The notes under the pieces: generated by a model
Told to the model about the DNA's origin: nothing
The model's database searches: none
Seen by the model: only the letters and a program-made list of their open reading frames with translations
Part shown: positions 7,102 through 15,706 of the stretch, one piece after another
Numbering within the stretch: the first letter of the stretch is position 1
Layout of the letters: every line of letters begins with the position of its first letter
Program-made: the position numbers and the translations under genes
Source of the DNA: Phaeovulum sp.
GTDB lineage: Bacteria > Pseudomonadota > Alphaproteobacteria > Rhodobacterales > Rhodobacteraceae
Assembly (NCBI RefSeq): GCF_030684035.1
Contig: NZ_JAUXPI010000019.1
Coordinates: 1 to 44,312 of the forward strand
Direction: 5' to 3'
DNA: 44,312 nucleotides

Positions 7102-9075
7102 TCACTCTCCAAGCCCCATCTGGATGTAGCCCGTCGGGCAGACATCGGCGCAGATGTGGCAGCCGATGCATTTGGCGTAGTCGGTAAAGACATAGTGGCC
7201 GACCGCGCGTTCCTTTTTGGGATACCGCTGCACGGCCGTCTGCGGGCAGAACACCACGCAGTTGTCGCATTCAAAGCAGAGCCCGCAACTCATGCAGCGC
7301 TTGCCCTCGGCAATCGCCTGTGCCTCGGTGAAGCCCTCAATGCGCTCGCCGAAATGGCCAAGCACCGCATCGGCACCGATCTGGATTTCGGCCCGGCGTT
7401 CGCGTGGTTCATACTTGAAATGGCCCTTGAACAGCGCCTTGTGCGGGACAATGTGCGTCGCGCCGCGATCGTCGTAATTGTGGATCGCGAAATTCGCCTC
7501 GTCAGTGCCGCGCGTCGGGGCACCGTCATGGGGCACCGGTTCCAGCGCGCGCTGCTGCAGTTCTTCCAGCAGGTTGAACTGGTGCACGTCAACCTTCGGG
7601 CGCTTGTCCAACGGCTTGCCGGAAAGGTAGTGGTCGATGCTTTCGGCGGCGATACGTCCGTGGCCGATTGCGGTGGTCAACAGATGCGGGCGCAGGATGT
7701 CGCCACCGGCAAAGTGCTTTGCCTTGCCCTTGATGCGATAAAGCGCGTCGGTGGCGATCAGGCCGCGACCGGCATCCATCCCCTCGAGCCCGGAAAAATC
7801 GCCCGTCTGGCCGATTGCCGCAACGATCAGGTCAGCCTCGATCTCGTGCTCGGAACCTTCGATGACCACCATCTTGCCGCTCGACCAGTCGGCGCGGGCG
7901 ACCTTGAGGGCGCGGGCGCGGTCGGGGGTTGCCATCACCACCTCGATCGGCACCAGCGAGCCGAGAATTTCCACACCTTCCTCGCGGACGTGCTTCACTT
8001 CCATCTCGGTGGCAGGCATTTTTTCGATCGGGCGGCGGTAGATCACCTTCACATCGGCACCGTCGCGCTTGGCCACGGTCGCCACGTCATGCGCGGTATG
8101 ACCCAGCACCACATATTCCGGGCGGTCGTGCTCGGAACTATGGGTGATGTGGCCGAGACGGCGGGCCACGGCCGCCACGTCCATCGCGGTATCGCCGCCG
8201 CCGATAACCAGCACCTTTTGCGCACCGTGTTTCAGGCGGCCGTCATTGAACGCTTCCAGAAAGGCCACGCCGCTGATGCAGTTGATGGCCTCGCGCGCGC
8301 CGGGGATCGCGATCGGCGTACCGCTCTGCGCGCCGATGCCAACGAACACGGCGTCATGATCTTTGTCGATCTGCTCAAGGCTGATATCGACACCGATCTT
8401 GGTGTTGGTTCTTACCGTCACGCCCATGTCGAGGATGCGCCGGATTTCACGGTCGAGCACATCGCGCGGGGTGCGATAGCCGGGGATGCCGTAGCGCATC
8501 ATCCCGCCCAGCATCGCATGCGCCTCGAAGATGGTCACCGCATGGCCCTTGCGGCGCAGGAAATAGGCCACAGAAAGCCCCGCCGGGCCGCCGCCGATCA
8601 CCGCGACGCTGCGGCCGGTATCGGCACCGGGCTGCGGCAGCCCGAGAAGCTTTTCGCCCGCCCAGTCACCCACATATTGCTCAACCGCGTTGATGCCGAC
8701 GAAATCGTCCACCTCGTTGCGGTTGCAGCCGTCCTCGCAGGGAGCGGGGCAGACGCGGCCCATGGTGGCGGGAAAGGGGTTCGCCTCGACCATCCGGGCG
8801 AAGGCATATTCCTGCCACGCCGTGCCCTTGTCGGCGGGCTTGTCCATGCCGCGCGCGATGGCAAGCCAGCCGCGGATGTCATGCCCCGATGGGCACGACC
8901 CCTGGCAGGGTGCGGTGCGGTGCACATAGGTCGGGCATTTGTAGGTTGTATCCTGCTGGAAGATCTTTTCGCTCAGATCGGGCCAATCGGTCCAGATGTT
9001 CTCGCCGTCCTTGAAGCGGCGATGGGTGACGGCCGCCGGATCGGTGCCTTGGCTGTTGTCTTGCATGTTGCTCAT
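7102..9075 (-). CDS. dsrL: DsrL, NAD(P)H-linked iron-sulfur flavoprotein
   Basis: DsrL is a cytoplasmic flavoprotein related to glutamate synthase small subunits, and the electron partner of rDsrAB during sulfur oxidation. Features of the 657-aa protein are N-terminal cysteines CQGSCPSG (57-64) and CPAPCEDGC (109-117), the FAD fingerprint IGGGPAGLS (160-168), and a second dinucleotide fingerprint IGGGDTAMD near residue 310. The C-terminal ferredoxin domain carries CMSCGLCFECDNCVVFCP and CIGCHICADVCPTG, that is two [4Fe-4S] clusters. The length and the C-terminal ferredoxin domain fit the DsrL of sulfur oxidisers. It lies 13 bases after dsrK and is followed at once by dsrJ, the classical order. 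Confidence 0.95.
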   Translation of the reverse strand: MSNMQDNSQGTDPAAVTHRRFKDGENIWTDWPDLSEKIFQQDTTYKCPTYVHRTAPCQGSCPSGHDIRGWLAIARGMDKPADKGTAWQEYAFARMVEANPFPATMGRVCPAPCEDGCNRNEVDDFVGINAVEQYVGDWAGEKLLGLPQPGADTGRSVAVIGGGPAGLSVAYFLRRKGHAVTIFEAHAMLGGMMRYGIPGYRTPRDVLDREIRRILDMGVTVRTNTKIGVDISLEQIDKDHDAVFVGIGAQSGTPIAIPGAREAINCISGVAFLEAFNDGRLKHGAQKVLVIGGGDTAMDVAAVARRLGHITHSSEHDRPEYVVLGHTAHDVATVAKRDGADVKVIYRRPIEKMPATEMEVKHVREEGVEILGSLVPIEVVMATPDRARALKVARADWSSGKMVVIEGSEHEIEADLIVAAIGQTGDFSGLEGMDAGRGLIATDALYRIKGKAKHFAGGDILRPHLLTTAIGHGRIAAESIDHYLSGKPLDKRPKVDVHQFNLLEELQQRALEPVPHDGAPTRGTDEANFAIHNYDDRGATHIVPHKALFKGHFKYEPRERRAEIQIGADAVLGHFGERIEGFTEAQAIAEGKRCMSCGLCFECDNCVVFCPQTAVQRYPKKERAVGHYVFTDYAKCIGCHICADVCPTGYIQMGLGE

Positions 9076-9088
9076 CCCTCGCTCCCTT

Positions 9089-10645
9089 TCAGCTTGCGGC
9101 CACAGCGGTCTCGATCGCGGCCGCGCCCTCGCCGTTCAATTCCCGCTGCTGGATCGAACCGTCCAGAACGATCGCGTTCGACACCATCTGGTGCACGCTG
9201 AGTATGCCGTTTGCCCGGTATCCGTAGGCCGGCAGAACCTTGGTGAACTGCGCCTTGCAGATTGCGCAGATCGCCGCGAGGTGGGTCACGCCATGCTCGC
9301 GCGTGACCTCCTGCATCGCCCGCATGCGGGGCGAAGCGCCCTTCATGCGCAGGTCCATCAGATCGTCGGTCAAGAGCCCGCCGCCGCCGCCACAGCACAG
9401 CGTCGCTTCCTTGATCGTGTCGGGTGCCATGTCGAAATAATGGTTGCAGGTGGCGCGCAGGATGGCGCGCGGTATCTCGAACTGCCCGCCCGGCGTTGGG
9501 TCCATGCGGCTGGCCCGCGCCACGTTGCAGCTGTCGTGGAAGGTCAGCCGATAGGCATCATTCTTCGATTTGTCGAAGCGCAGCTTGCCCTCTTGCATCA
9601 GATCATGGGTGAATTCGCAGATGTGCTGCGGCACCGGGTGGTTCTGGTCGAGAAAGTCGAACGGCCCGGCAAGCGTATTGAGGAACGAATAAGCGACGCG
9701 CCAGGCGTGGCCGCATTCGCCAAACACCAGCCGCCTGACCTTCAGGTCTTCGGCTGCCTTGCGGATCCGCAGCGCCACCTCGCGCATGTTGTCGTAAGAA
9801 CCGATGAACATAGCGAAGTTGGCCGCTTCGGAGGCGTAGGACGACAGCGTCCACTTTACCCCGGCCTGATGAAAGACCTTGGCATAGCCCATCAGCCCCT
9901 GAATATGCGGCTCGGCGAACAGGTCTGCCGAGGGCGTGACCAGCATGATATCGGCGCCTTCCTCGTCAAGCGGCAGGCGGATGTCGAGGCCGGTTTCGGT
10001 CTTCAGATCCTCTTCGACGTCGTCAAGCGTGGAACGCATCGCTTTTGGCGGCAGGCCAAGGTTGTTGCCGATCTTGAAAACCTTGCCGATGATTTCGTTG
10101 CTGTATTTCTGGCCCTGACCGATCGAATCCATGATCTCGCGCGCCGCCATCGAGATTTCTGCGGTATCGATGCCGAAGGGGCAATAAACCGAGCAGCGCC
10201 GACATTGGCTGCATTGGTGGAAGTAGGTGTACCAGTCGTCGAGCACTTCCTTGCTGAAGTCCTCGGCCCCCACCAGCCAGGGCAGATGCTTGCCGGTGAA
10301 GGTGAAATAGCGCCGGTAAACCTTGCGCATCAGGTTCTGGCGCGCCACCGGCATGTTCTTGGGGTCGCCCGTGCCAAGGAAATAGTGGCATTTGTCGGTG
10401 CAGGCACCACACTTCACGCAGGCATCCATATAGACCTTGAGCGAGCGGTATTTGGTCAGCAGGTCGCCCATCTTCTCGATGGCCTTCTCCTGCCAGTTTT
10501 CGACCAGCTCGCCGGGAAAGCCCAAAGCCGTCTGATGCTCTGGCTTGGCCGGGAACGAGCGCAGCGCCGCCATCGCGCCTTCGCAGAGCGCCGGGATTTC
10601 CAGCGGATCGGCTTCGTCGGGGATGGAACCCATCAAGTTCGCCAT
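9089..10645 (-). CDS. dsrK: DsrK, HdrD-like catalytic subunit of DsrMKJOP
   Basis: DsrK is the cytoplasmic iron-sulfur subunit thought to interact with DsrC. I place the start at the ATG at 10645, preceded by GAGGGAG, rather than at a longer frame overlapping dsrM, which gives 518 aa. Two [4Fe-4S] motifs are visible: CVKCGACTDKC (76-86) and CSQCRRCSVYC (145-155). The C-terminal half has the HdrB/HdrD-like CCG-type cysteines GECGHAW, LCCGGGGG and CAICKAQF, which bind the special cluster for disulfide chemistry. The gene sits 25 bases after dsrM. Length and motifs are complete. Confidence 0.95.
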   Translation of the reverse strand: MANLMGSIPDEADPLEIPALCEGAMAALRSFPAKPEHQTALGFPGELVENWQEKAIEKMGDLLTKYRSLKVYMDACVKCGACTDKCHYFLGTGDPKNMPVARQNLMRKVYRRYFTFTGKHLPWLVGAEDFSKEVLDDWYTYFHQCSQCRRCSVYCPFGIDTAEISMAAREIMDSIGQGQKYSNEIIGKVFKIGNNLGLPPKAMRSTLDDVEEDLKTETGLDIRLPLDEEGADIMLVTPSADLFAEPHIQGLMGYAKVFHQAGVKWTLSSYASEAANFAMFIGSYDNMREVALRIRKAAEDLKVRRLVFGECGHAWRVAYSFLNTLAGPFDFLDQNHPVPQHICEFTHDLMQEGKLRFDKSKNDAYRLTFHDSCNVARASRMDPTPGGQFEIPRAILRATCNHYFDMAPDTIKEATLCCGGGGGLLTDDLMDLRMKGASPRMRAMQEVTREHGVTHLAAICAICKAQFTKVLPAYGYRANGILSVHQMVSNAIVLDGSIQQRELNGEGAAAIETAVAAS

Positions 10646-10670
10646 CAGCGCATCTCCCTCACTCGCCGCA

Positions 10671-11408
10671 TCATTTCGCCGCCTGTCGACGCGGCAGCTT
10701 TTCGGCCCATTTGGCGACATGGCGTTTTTCGCGCGGGTTATCGACCTGGTTGCGGGTCGGGCTGAACAAGAGCGCAGGGCCGTGCAGCAGTTTCGAATAG
10801 GGGAACACGATCATCAGCGCCGCGACGAGGCCGAGGTGGATCAACAGCACCGGGTCGCCCGGCAGAGGGTTGAGTTTGAACTGCATCAGCCCGATGAAGA
10901 ACTGCTTGACCATGACAATGTCGGTGCGGGCAACGAATTTCATCATGAGGCCCGAGACCCCGATCGCCACCAGAAGCGCCAGCATCAGATGATCGGCGGG
11001 TTCGGTGATGTAGCGGATGCGCGCCACCAGCACACGCCGCGCCCAGAGCGCCAGCAGCGCCGCGACCATCGCAAAACCCGCATAAACGCCGAACGGCTGC
11101 GCAATGGCGACCACGGCCCAGACCGGATCGATGAAATAGCGCATGTGGCGCAGCAGCACCACCGCCAACGCCAGGTGAAAGGCGTAGCCGAACAGCCAGA
11201 TCCACTTGTTTGCCTTGAACAGGCTTTCGAAGAACGCGAATTCGCGAAATAGCCGCCAGACGACGCCGGGGCGTGTTATCGGCGCCGGGGTCGTCGGGAT
11301 CTTGAGCGGCGCGGGTGTGGTCGCATAGCTCCACAGCTTCACGCCAAGGCCAAGCACCAGAACCAAGGTGGCGACGACGAACAGCGCAGCGTAGATCACG
11401 GTGATCAC
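10671..11408 (-). CDS. dsrM: DsrM, NarI-like membrane cytochrome b subunit
   Basis: DsrM is the membrane subunit that anchors DsrK and exchanges electrons with quinone via b haems. The 245-aa product has about five to six hydrophobic segments (roughly residues 3-25, 75-95, 103-125, 142-160, 192-212). His residues in or near membrane segments, for example in YAFHLAL, LRHMRYF, DHLMLAL and LLIHLGL, are plausible haem ligands. It is followed closely by dsrK and preceded by dsrC with a 79-base gap. Related NarI-type subunits exist in other complexes; the context makes DsrM the clear choice. Confidence 0.94.
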   Translation of the reverse strand: MITVIYAALFVVATLVLVLGLGVKLWSYATTPAPLKIPTTPAPITRPGVVWRLFREFAFFESLFKANKWIWLFGYAFHLALAVVLLRHMRYFIDPVWAVVAIAQPFGVYAGFAMVAALLALWARRVLVARIRYITEPADHLMLALLVAIGVSGLMMKFVARTDIVMVKQFFIGLMQFKLNPLPGDPVLLIHLGLVAALMIVFPYSKLLHGPALLFSPTRNQVDNPREKRHVAKWAEKLPRRQAAK

Positions 11409-11487
11409 TTCACATCCCTCCCTGCGGCGGCGACGGGGTGCGGCGGCCCGGATTGGCTCCGGGTCTGGATGCCCCCTTGTCGGGCGA

Positions 11488-11820
11488 TCAGATGCAGCCT
11501 GTTGGTTTCGGCAGACCGGCGATCTTGCAGGCCTGCTTGGCGGGGCCGTAGGGGAAAAGCTCGTAGAGGTACTCGCTGTTGCCCTTCTCCGGCCCCATCG
11601 ACTTTGACAGCGCCTTGGTCAGCACCCGGATTGCCGGGGCGACCTGATATTCCTCGTAATAATCACGCAGGAAGTTCACCACCTCCCACCGCTCGTCAGT
11701 CATTTCCAGATTTTCGGCTTGCGCGATCAGCAACGCGAGTTCCGGCGTCCACTGCCCGAGGTCGGTCAGATAGCCTTCTTCGTCATGCTCGGCTTCGGCA
11801 CCGTTGAACATGTATCCCAT
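11488..11820 (-). CDS. dsrC: DsrC, sulfur-carrier protein with both active cysteines
   Basis: DsrC is the small soluble protein whose C-terminal arm carries the sulfur or trisulfide intermediate oxidised by DsrAB and processed by DsrMKJOP. The product is 110 aa. The C-terminal arm has Cys98 (KQACKIAGLP) and the penultimate Cys109 (PTGCI), the two conserved redox cysteines at their normal spacing of 11. The ATG at 11820 is preceded by AGGGAGAG. A second, cysteine-free paralogue is encoded at 18041-18379 on the other strand, which makes this copy the catalytic one. Confidence 0.97.
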   Translation of the reverse strand: MGYMFNGAEAEHDEEGYLTDLGQWTPELALLIAQAENLEMTDERWEVVNFLRDYYEEYQVAPAIRVLTKALSKSMGPEKGNSEYLYELFPYGPAKQACKIAGLPKPTGCI

Positions 11821-11862
11821 GGTCTCTCTCCCTTTTCAGTTCCGCTGTCTCATGGCGGGCGG

Positions 11863-12165
11863 TTACAGCCACGCCTGATTGGTCTGGTGTTCTGCGACGA
11901 GGTCGACAAAGCCCCCGTAGTCGACCGACGTCACCCCATCGATCAGCTTTTCCGGCGCGATGCCGCGCGCCGCAATGTCGGGGCCGAGGGCGTGAAACGT
12001 GACCTTGCCCTTGGCTTCGGTGACCGCGGCGGCGACCGCCGAGCCCCGGATCGCGGCGTAAACCCCATCTTCGATCAGCAGGATCGCGTCGCCTGCAAGC
12101 GCATGGTCGAGGCAGCTTTGCAGCGTGCTGGTTTGAAACGGCGATTTGTTGACGATGTGCAGCAT
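11863..12165 (-). CDS. dsrH: DsrH, subunit of the DsrEFH sulfurtransferase
   Basis: DsrH is the TusB-like subunit of the hexameric DsrE2F2H2 complex that relays sulfane sulfur to DsrC. The 100-aa product begins MLHIVNKSPF, typical for the family, and has one cysteine, Cys18 (LQSCLDHA), close to the position of the conserved cysteine known in DsrH/TusB. The next gene, dsrC, encodes the acceptor protein. No signal peptide is present. Confidence 0.94.
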   Translation of the reverse strand: MLHIVNKSPFQTSTLQSCLDHALAGDAILLIEDGVYAAIRGSAVAAAVTEAKGKVTFHALGPDIAARGIAPEKLIDGVTSVDYGGFVDLVAEHQTNQAWL

Positions 12166-12202
12166 GGGCGAAGCAACCTTTCCGGGTCTTGTTCAGTCGG
12201 TC

Positions 12203-12610
12203 TCAGAAACTCAGGACGACGTCCTGTTCAGCCATCACCTTGGCCATTTCCGCCTTGTTGACGGGAATGATCGAAGGTTTCTCGGTGTAACCATCGTTCT
12301 CGTCCTCAAAGGTGATCGCCTGCAGGTCATCGAGCGTGAGCCCCCGTGTGGCGAGCGAGTCGGTCTCGACATAAAGCTTGGTCACCCCGTAATCGCCGAG
12401 CGCGCGGTAGATCGCGGAAAAGCCCTTCATCCCGATCCCGGAGGTGTCTTGCCCCTTGGCGAGTTGAAACACCCCATCATCGAGAAAGGCGAGAGAGACA
12501 TCCTGCTCGAAGGCCGCGCCGATCAGCACCACTTCGAGCGATTCAAGCGCGTAGATCGTCCCGTAGGGCGCCTTGCGGTTGATGTAGAGAAATCTTCTGA
12601 CGTCCGCCAT
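12203..12610 (-). CDS. dsrF: DsrF, subunit of the DsrEFH sulfurtransferase
   Basis: This is the TusC-like subunit of DsrEFH, 135 aa, with the family-typical RRFLYINRKAPYGTIYALESLEVVL split over residues about 5-29. No cysteine is present in the sequence, so it is probably structural, with DsrE carrying the active thiol. It starts 9 bases after the dsrE stop and ends 37 bases before dsrH. Length and position are as in Allochromatium-type operons. Confidence 0.94.
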   Translation of the reverse strand: MADVRRFLYINRKAPYGTIYALESLEVVLIGAAFEQDVSLAFLDDGVFQLAKGQDTSGIGMKGFSAIYRALGDYGVTKLYVETDSLATRGLTLDDLQAITFEDENDGYTEKPSIIPVNKAEMAKVMAEQDVVLSF

Positions 12611-12619
12611 CCTGCCCCC

Positions 12620-13018
12620 TCAATCGCCAAAAACCACAAGGCGATCCGACTGAATTCCCATCTCGATCAGTTGCCCGAGCCCCGAAATGCGGAACCCGGG
12701 CGCGATATTGGCCGCACCCTCGCCCTTGCCGTGGCGCTTGGCCTCGCCCTCGTCGAGCACGCCCCGGCGCTGCGCGGCAGCGATGCAGACGACAAGGTCA
12801 AGCGCGTGCGCCGCCGCCAGCTCGCTCCAGCGCTTTTGCAGGTTGCGGTCGTCGACTGGCGGCACTGTCAGGCGGGTGCCGTTGTTGACGCCGTCATGGT
12901 AGAAAAAGACCCGATAGATCTCGTGCCCCTTGTCCAGAACGGCGCGGGCGAATTGCAGCGCCGAATCCGAGGACTGGTGCGTATACGGCCCTTCGTTGAC
13001 AAGAATGCTGAACTTCAT
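12620..13018 (-). CDS. dsrE: DsrE, catalytic subunit of the DsrEFH sulfurtransferase
   Basis: DsrE is the persulfide-carrying subunit that passes sulfur from TusA or other carriers to DsrC. The 132-aa product has the pattern MKFSILVNEGPY and a single cysteine, Cys78 (LDLVVCIAAA), at the position of the catalytic cysteine known in Allochromatium DsrE. The presence of this conserved thiol and of the DsrEFH set is a marker of the oxidative, as opposed to sulfate-reducing, Dsr pathway. It begins 15 bases after the dsrB stop. Confidence 0.95.
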   Translation of the reverse strand: MKFSILVNEGPYTHQSSDSALQFARAVLDKGHEIYRVFFYHDGVNNGTRLTVPPVDDRNLQKRWSELAAAHALDLVVCIAAAQRRGVLDEGEAKRHGKGEGAANIAPGFRISGLGQLIEMGIQSDRLVVFGD

Positions 13019-13033
13019 GGATTTTCCCGGACC

Positions 13034-14134
13034 TCAGAACCGCACATGCGCCGACATGTTCATGGTGTTGCGCGACCCCACCCAGGTATCGAGGTGGTGC
13101 TTGGTGAAAGCGAGGCCGGTGCGCTCGAAGAACGCCGGCCAGCCGATCCTGTCGATCCACTCGCCCATACGCTCCCAATGCTTGGCGTCGTCCTTGTAGG
13201 CGTAAAGGATCTTGCGCACGACCTCCTCGACCTCCGGCCAGCGCGGCGGGTTATTGGGCAGGTTGGCGACGACCAGCTTGTGGAAGGTCGGGCGCGAGCG
13301 GGCATTGGAATGCTTGCCGCCGACCCAGATCGCGAGCTTGGTCGATTCCGCCGAGTTGATCTGCATCGGCGGGCACGGCGGGTAGCAGGCACCACAGCAG
13401 ACGCATTTCTTCTCGTCGATTTCCAACGAGGGCTTGCCGTTCACGATTGCCGGACGGATCGCAGCGACCGGGCAGCGGGCAACGACGGTGGGTCGTTCGC
13501 AGACCATGCCGACCCGGCTGTGGTCGATTTTCGGCGGCTTGGTGTATTGCACATTGATCGCGATGTCACCCTGACCGCCGCAGTTGATCTGGCAGCACGA
13601 GGTGGTGATCTTGACGCGGTTCGGCATCTCTTCGGCGATGAATTCCTTGTGCAGCATGTCCATCATGCTTTTCACCACACCCGAAGCATCGGTGCCGGGG
13701 ATGTCGCAATGCAGCCAGCCCTGGGTGTGCGAGATCATTGAAACCGAATTGCCGGTGCCGCCGACCGGGAAGCCCGCTTCGTTGAGTGCGGCGATCAGTG
13801 CGGGCACCTTTTCGAACGACGCGACCATGAATTCGATGTTCGAGCGCGTGGTGAAGCGCACATGGCCCTCGCCCACCTGGTCGGCGATGTCGCAGAGTTT
13901 GCGGATCGTATAGACGTCCATCTGCCGCTGCGTACCGGCGCGGACAGTAAAGATTTCGTCGCCGCTTTTGGCTACATGGCGCAGCACGCCGGGCCGGGGG
14001 CGTTCGTGCCACGACCACTGCCCGTAGTTCTTGAGCATCACCGGGTGCATGTATTGCATCGGGTCAGGCACGCCGGATTCGACGGGCTTGCGGGGCTTGG
14101 CAGGGGCGGCTTTCACTTCGGTCGCGTCGGTCAT
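13034..14134 (-). CDS. dsrB: DsrB, beta subunit of reverse-type sulfite reductase
   Basis: DsrB pairs with DsrA in the cytoplasmic heterotetramer that oxidises DsrC-bound sulfane sulfur to sulfite. With the ATG at 14134 the product is 366 aa; a longer upstream reading is rejected because it overlaps dsrA and has no family similarity. Siroheme/[4Fe-4S] ligands are in HTQGWLHC (Cys143) and SCCQINC (Cys180, 181, 185). A ferredoxin domain has Cys221 and CVCCGACYPPC (244-254). Siroheme-contact Arg and Lys residues (for example RFTTRSN and RVKITTSCCQ) are present. The gap to dsrA is 73 bases. Confidence 0.96.
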   Translation of the reverse strand: MTDATEVKAAPAKPRKPVESGVPDPMQYMHPVMLKNYGQWSWHERPRPGVLRHVAKSGDEIFTVRAGTQRQMDVYTIRKLCDIADQVGEGHVRFTTRSNIEFMVASFEKVPALIAALNEAGFPVGGTGNSVSMISHTQGWLHCDIPGTDASGVVKSMMDMLHKEFIAEEMPNRVKITTSCCQINCGGQGDIAINVQYTKPPKIDHSRVGMVCERPTVVARCPVAAIRPAIVNGKPSLEIDEKKCVCCGACYPPCPPMQINSAESTKLAIWVGGKHSNARSRPTFHKLVVANLPNNPPRWPEVEEVVRKILYAYKDDAKHWERMGEWIDRIGWPAFFERTGLAFTKHHLDTWVGSRNTMNMSAHVRF

Positions 14135-14207
14135 GATGATCTCGCTGGCTGAAAATGGGGGGCGGGCTTGCCGCCGCGCGGTGCTGGCGCGGCGGCGCGG
14201 GCCAAAG

Positions 14208-15497
14208 TCATTCGGCGGCTTGTGCCTTGCCGTCGGGGCGCAGACCCTTGCGGACGAAATATTTCTCCGCCTCTTCGGTGAAATCGTCGGTGCGCACATA
14301 GGACGAGGTTCGCGGGTGCCTCACCATGTTCGGATCGGGGTCGATCCCCAGCGCTTCGATGAACGCTGGCAGTCCGATCCGGTCGAGGGTTTCACCGATG
14401 CGTTCGTGTTCGAGGGCGTTGTCGGCGAAAAAGTCGATAACCTCGCGGCCGAAATCCTTCAGCGCCTGATAGTCTTCTTCGGTCTCGAGCTTGACGAAGG
14501 GCTTGATCATCGTGCCCATCAGATCGCCCACCTTGAGCGACCGCTTGCCGCCGATCAGGATCGAGGCGCCACGGTCCTCGCCCGGTGCCAGTGCCTTGTG
14601 CATGACGTTGATGCAGTGCATGCAGCGCACGCAGGACTTGTTGTCCACATCCAGCGTGTCGTCGTCGTTCAGCGACAGCGCGCGGGTGGGGCACATGGAA
14701 ATGACGTGGTCGATCGTGTATTTGCGACCCTTTTCCGCGACGTAGGCCTTCACTTCGGTCTGGTCCACCTTCATCTCGTCGCGCCAGGTACCGATCACTG
14801 CAAAGTCCGAGCGGTGGATGGCGTTGACGCAGTCGTTCGGGCAGCCGGAGAACTTGAACTTGAATTTGTAGGGCAGCGCGGGGCGGTGCATTTCGCCCAG
14901 ATTGTCGTTGATCACTGTGCGCAGCGCCCTCGCCTCGTCGTAGCACGACATCTCGCAGCGCGCCGCTCCGACGCAACTCATCGAGGTGCGCAAGGCCGGG
15001 CCGGCACCGCCAAGGTCAAAGCCCATCTCGTTCAGCTCGTCGAACGCCTTCTGGCAGCCGTCGGTGGTGGTGCCCTGCAACATGATGTCGCCCGACTGGC
15101 CGTGAAAGGCGATCAGGCCCGATCCATGGCGTTCCCAGACCTCGCAGATCTGGCGCAACACCTCGGTCGTGTAGTGGAAACCTGCCGGGGGCATCACGCG
15201 GAGCGTGTGGAACTCCTTGGATTCAGGGAATTTTTCTGCAACTTCGGAAAAGCGCGGTATGATGCCGCCGCCATAACCGAAAACCGAAACCGTGCCACCC
15301 TTCCAGAAACCCAGCCGTTCCGTGTAGGAATGTTCAAGCTGGCCCATGAGGTCGTTGACCATGCCGGCATAGGGCTTGTCTTCGCTGTCGCGCAGGCGCT
15401 TGAGGCCGGTTACGAAGCTCGGCCAAGGGCCGCTTTCCAATTCGTCCAACCGGGGCGTGGCATGCTTGTCCGGCGATTTCCCGAGATCCTCGGTCAT
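14208..15497 (-). CDS. dsrA: DsrA, alpha subunit of reverse-type sulfite reductase
   Basis: DsrA is the alpha subunit of dissimilatory sulfite reductase. I place the start at the ATG at 15497, with purine-rich GGAAGGAACAGGG before it, giving 429 aa; an in-frame upstream start adds 17 residues with no family likeness. Siroheme-[4Fe-4S] ligands are Cys175 and Cys181 (CX5C) and Cys219 and Cys223 (CX3C). The ferredoxin domain has Cys269 and CVRCMHC (289-295). The co-occurring dsrEFH and dsrL identify the reverse, sulfur-oxidising type. It is the first gene of the operon and faces a 665-base divergent control region. Confidence 0.97.
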   Translation of the reverse strand: MTEDLGKSPDKHATPRLDELESGPWPSFVTGLKRLRDSEDKPYAGMVNDLMGQLEHSYTERLGFWKGGTVSVFGYGGGIIPRFSEVAEKFPESKEFHTLRVMPPAGFHYTTEVLRQICEVWERHGSGLIAFHGQSGDIMLQGTTTDGCQKAFDELNEMGFDLGGAGPALRTSMSCVGAARCEMSCYDEARALRTVINDNLGEMHRPALPYKFKFKFSGCPNDCVNAIHRSDFAVIGTWRDEMKVDQTEVKAYVAEKGRKYTIDHVISMCPTRALSLNDDDTLDVDNKSCVRCMHCINVMHKALAPGEDRGASILIGGKRSLKVGDLMGTMIKPFVKLETEEDYQALKDFGREVIDFFADNALEHERIGETLDRIGLPAFIEALGIDPDPNMVRHPRTSSYVRTDDFTEEAEKYFVRKGLRPDGKAQAAE

Positions 15498-15541
15498 TCC
15501 CTGTTCCTTCCCTGCACCGCTTGGACGTGAATCCCCCGCGA

Positions 15542-15556
15542 GCAGCAAGTTGCTGC
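15542..15556. repeat. near-perfect palindrome in the dsrA leader
   Basis: GCAGCAA and TTGCTGC form 7-base arms around one base, 45-60 bases before the dsrA start codon. As RNA the hairpin would need a larger loop, so a protein-binding DNA site is more likely than a terminator. It may be chance. Confidence 0.3.
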
Positions 15557-15673
15557 ATGTGGCGCGCGATCACCTATCCCCGCTGGCGGCTTGCTCCTCT
15601 AGGCCGTCTGCACGTTGCCCCTGTCGTCTCCCGGGTTCTCCTCCAATCCCCCGGGAAGGGACCACGTCAGGTA

Positions 15674-15706
15674 ATCTTAACGACGTACGCAAACATTGCA
15701 ATACGT
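15674..15706 (-). promoter_or_regulatory. candidate dsrA promoter with overlapping inverted repeat
   Basis: On the minus strand TTGCAA (15701-15696) and TAAGAT (15679-15674) are separated by 16 bases, a reasonable sigma-70 type promoter reading toward dsrA. The -35 box overlaps an imperfect inverted repeat, ACGTA-C-GCAA and TTGC-AA-TACGT, at 15683-15706, a plausible operator for a repressor of the dsr operon. The stretch is AT-richer than its surroundings. No regulator gene is encoded nearby. Confidence 0.45.

Noticed and set aside
6982-9201. 739-codon plus-strand frame
   Set aside because: Antisense of dsrJ and dsrL, whose motifs on the minus strand are complete; no recognisable domain.
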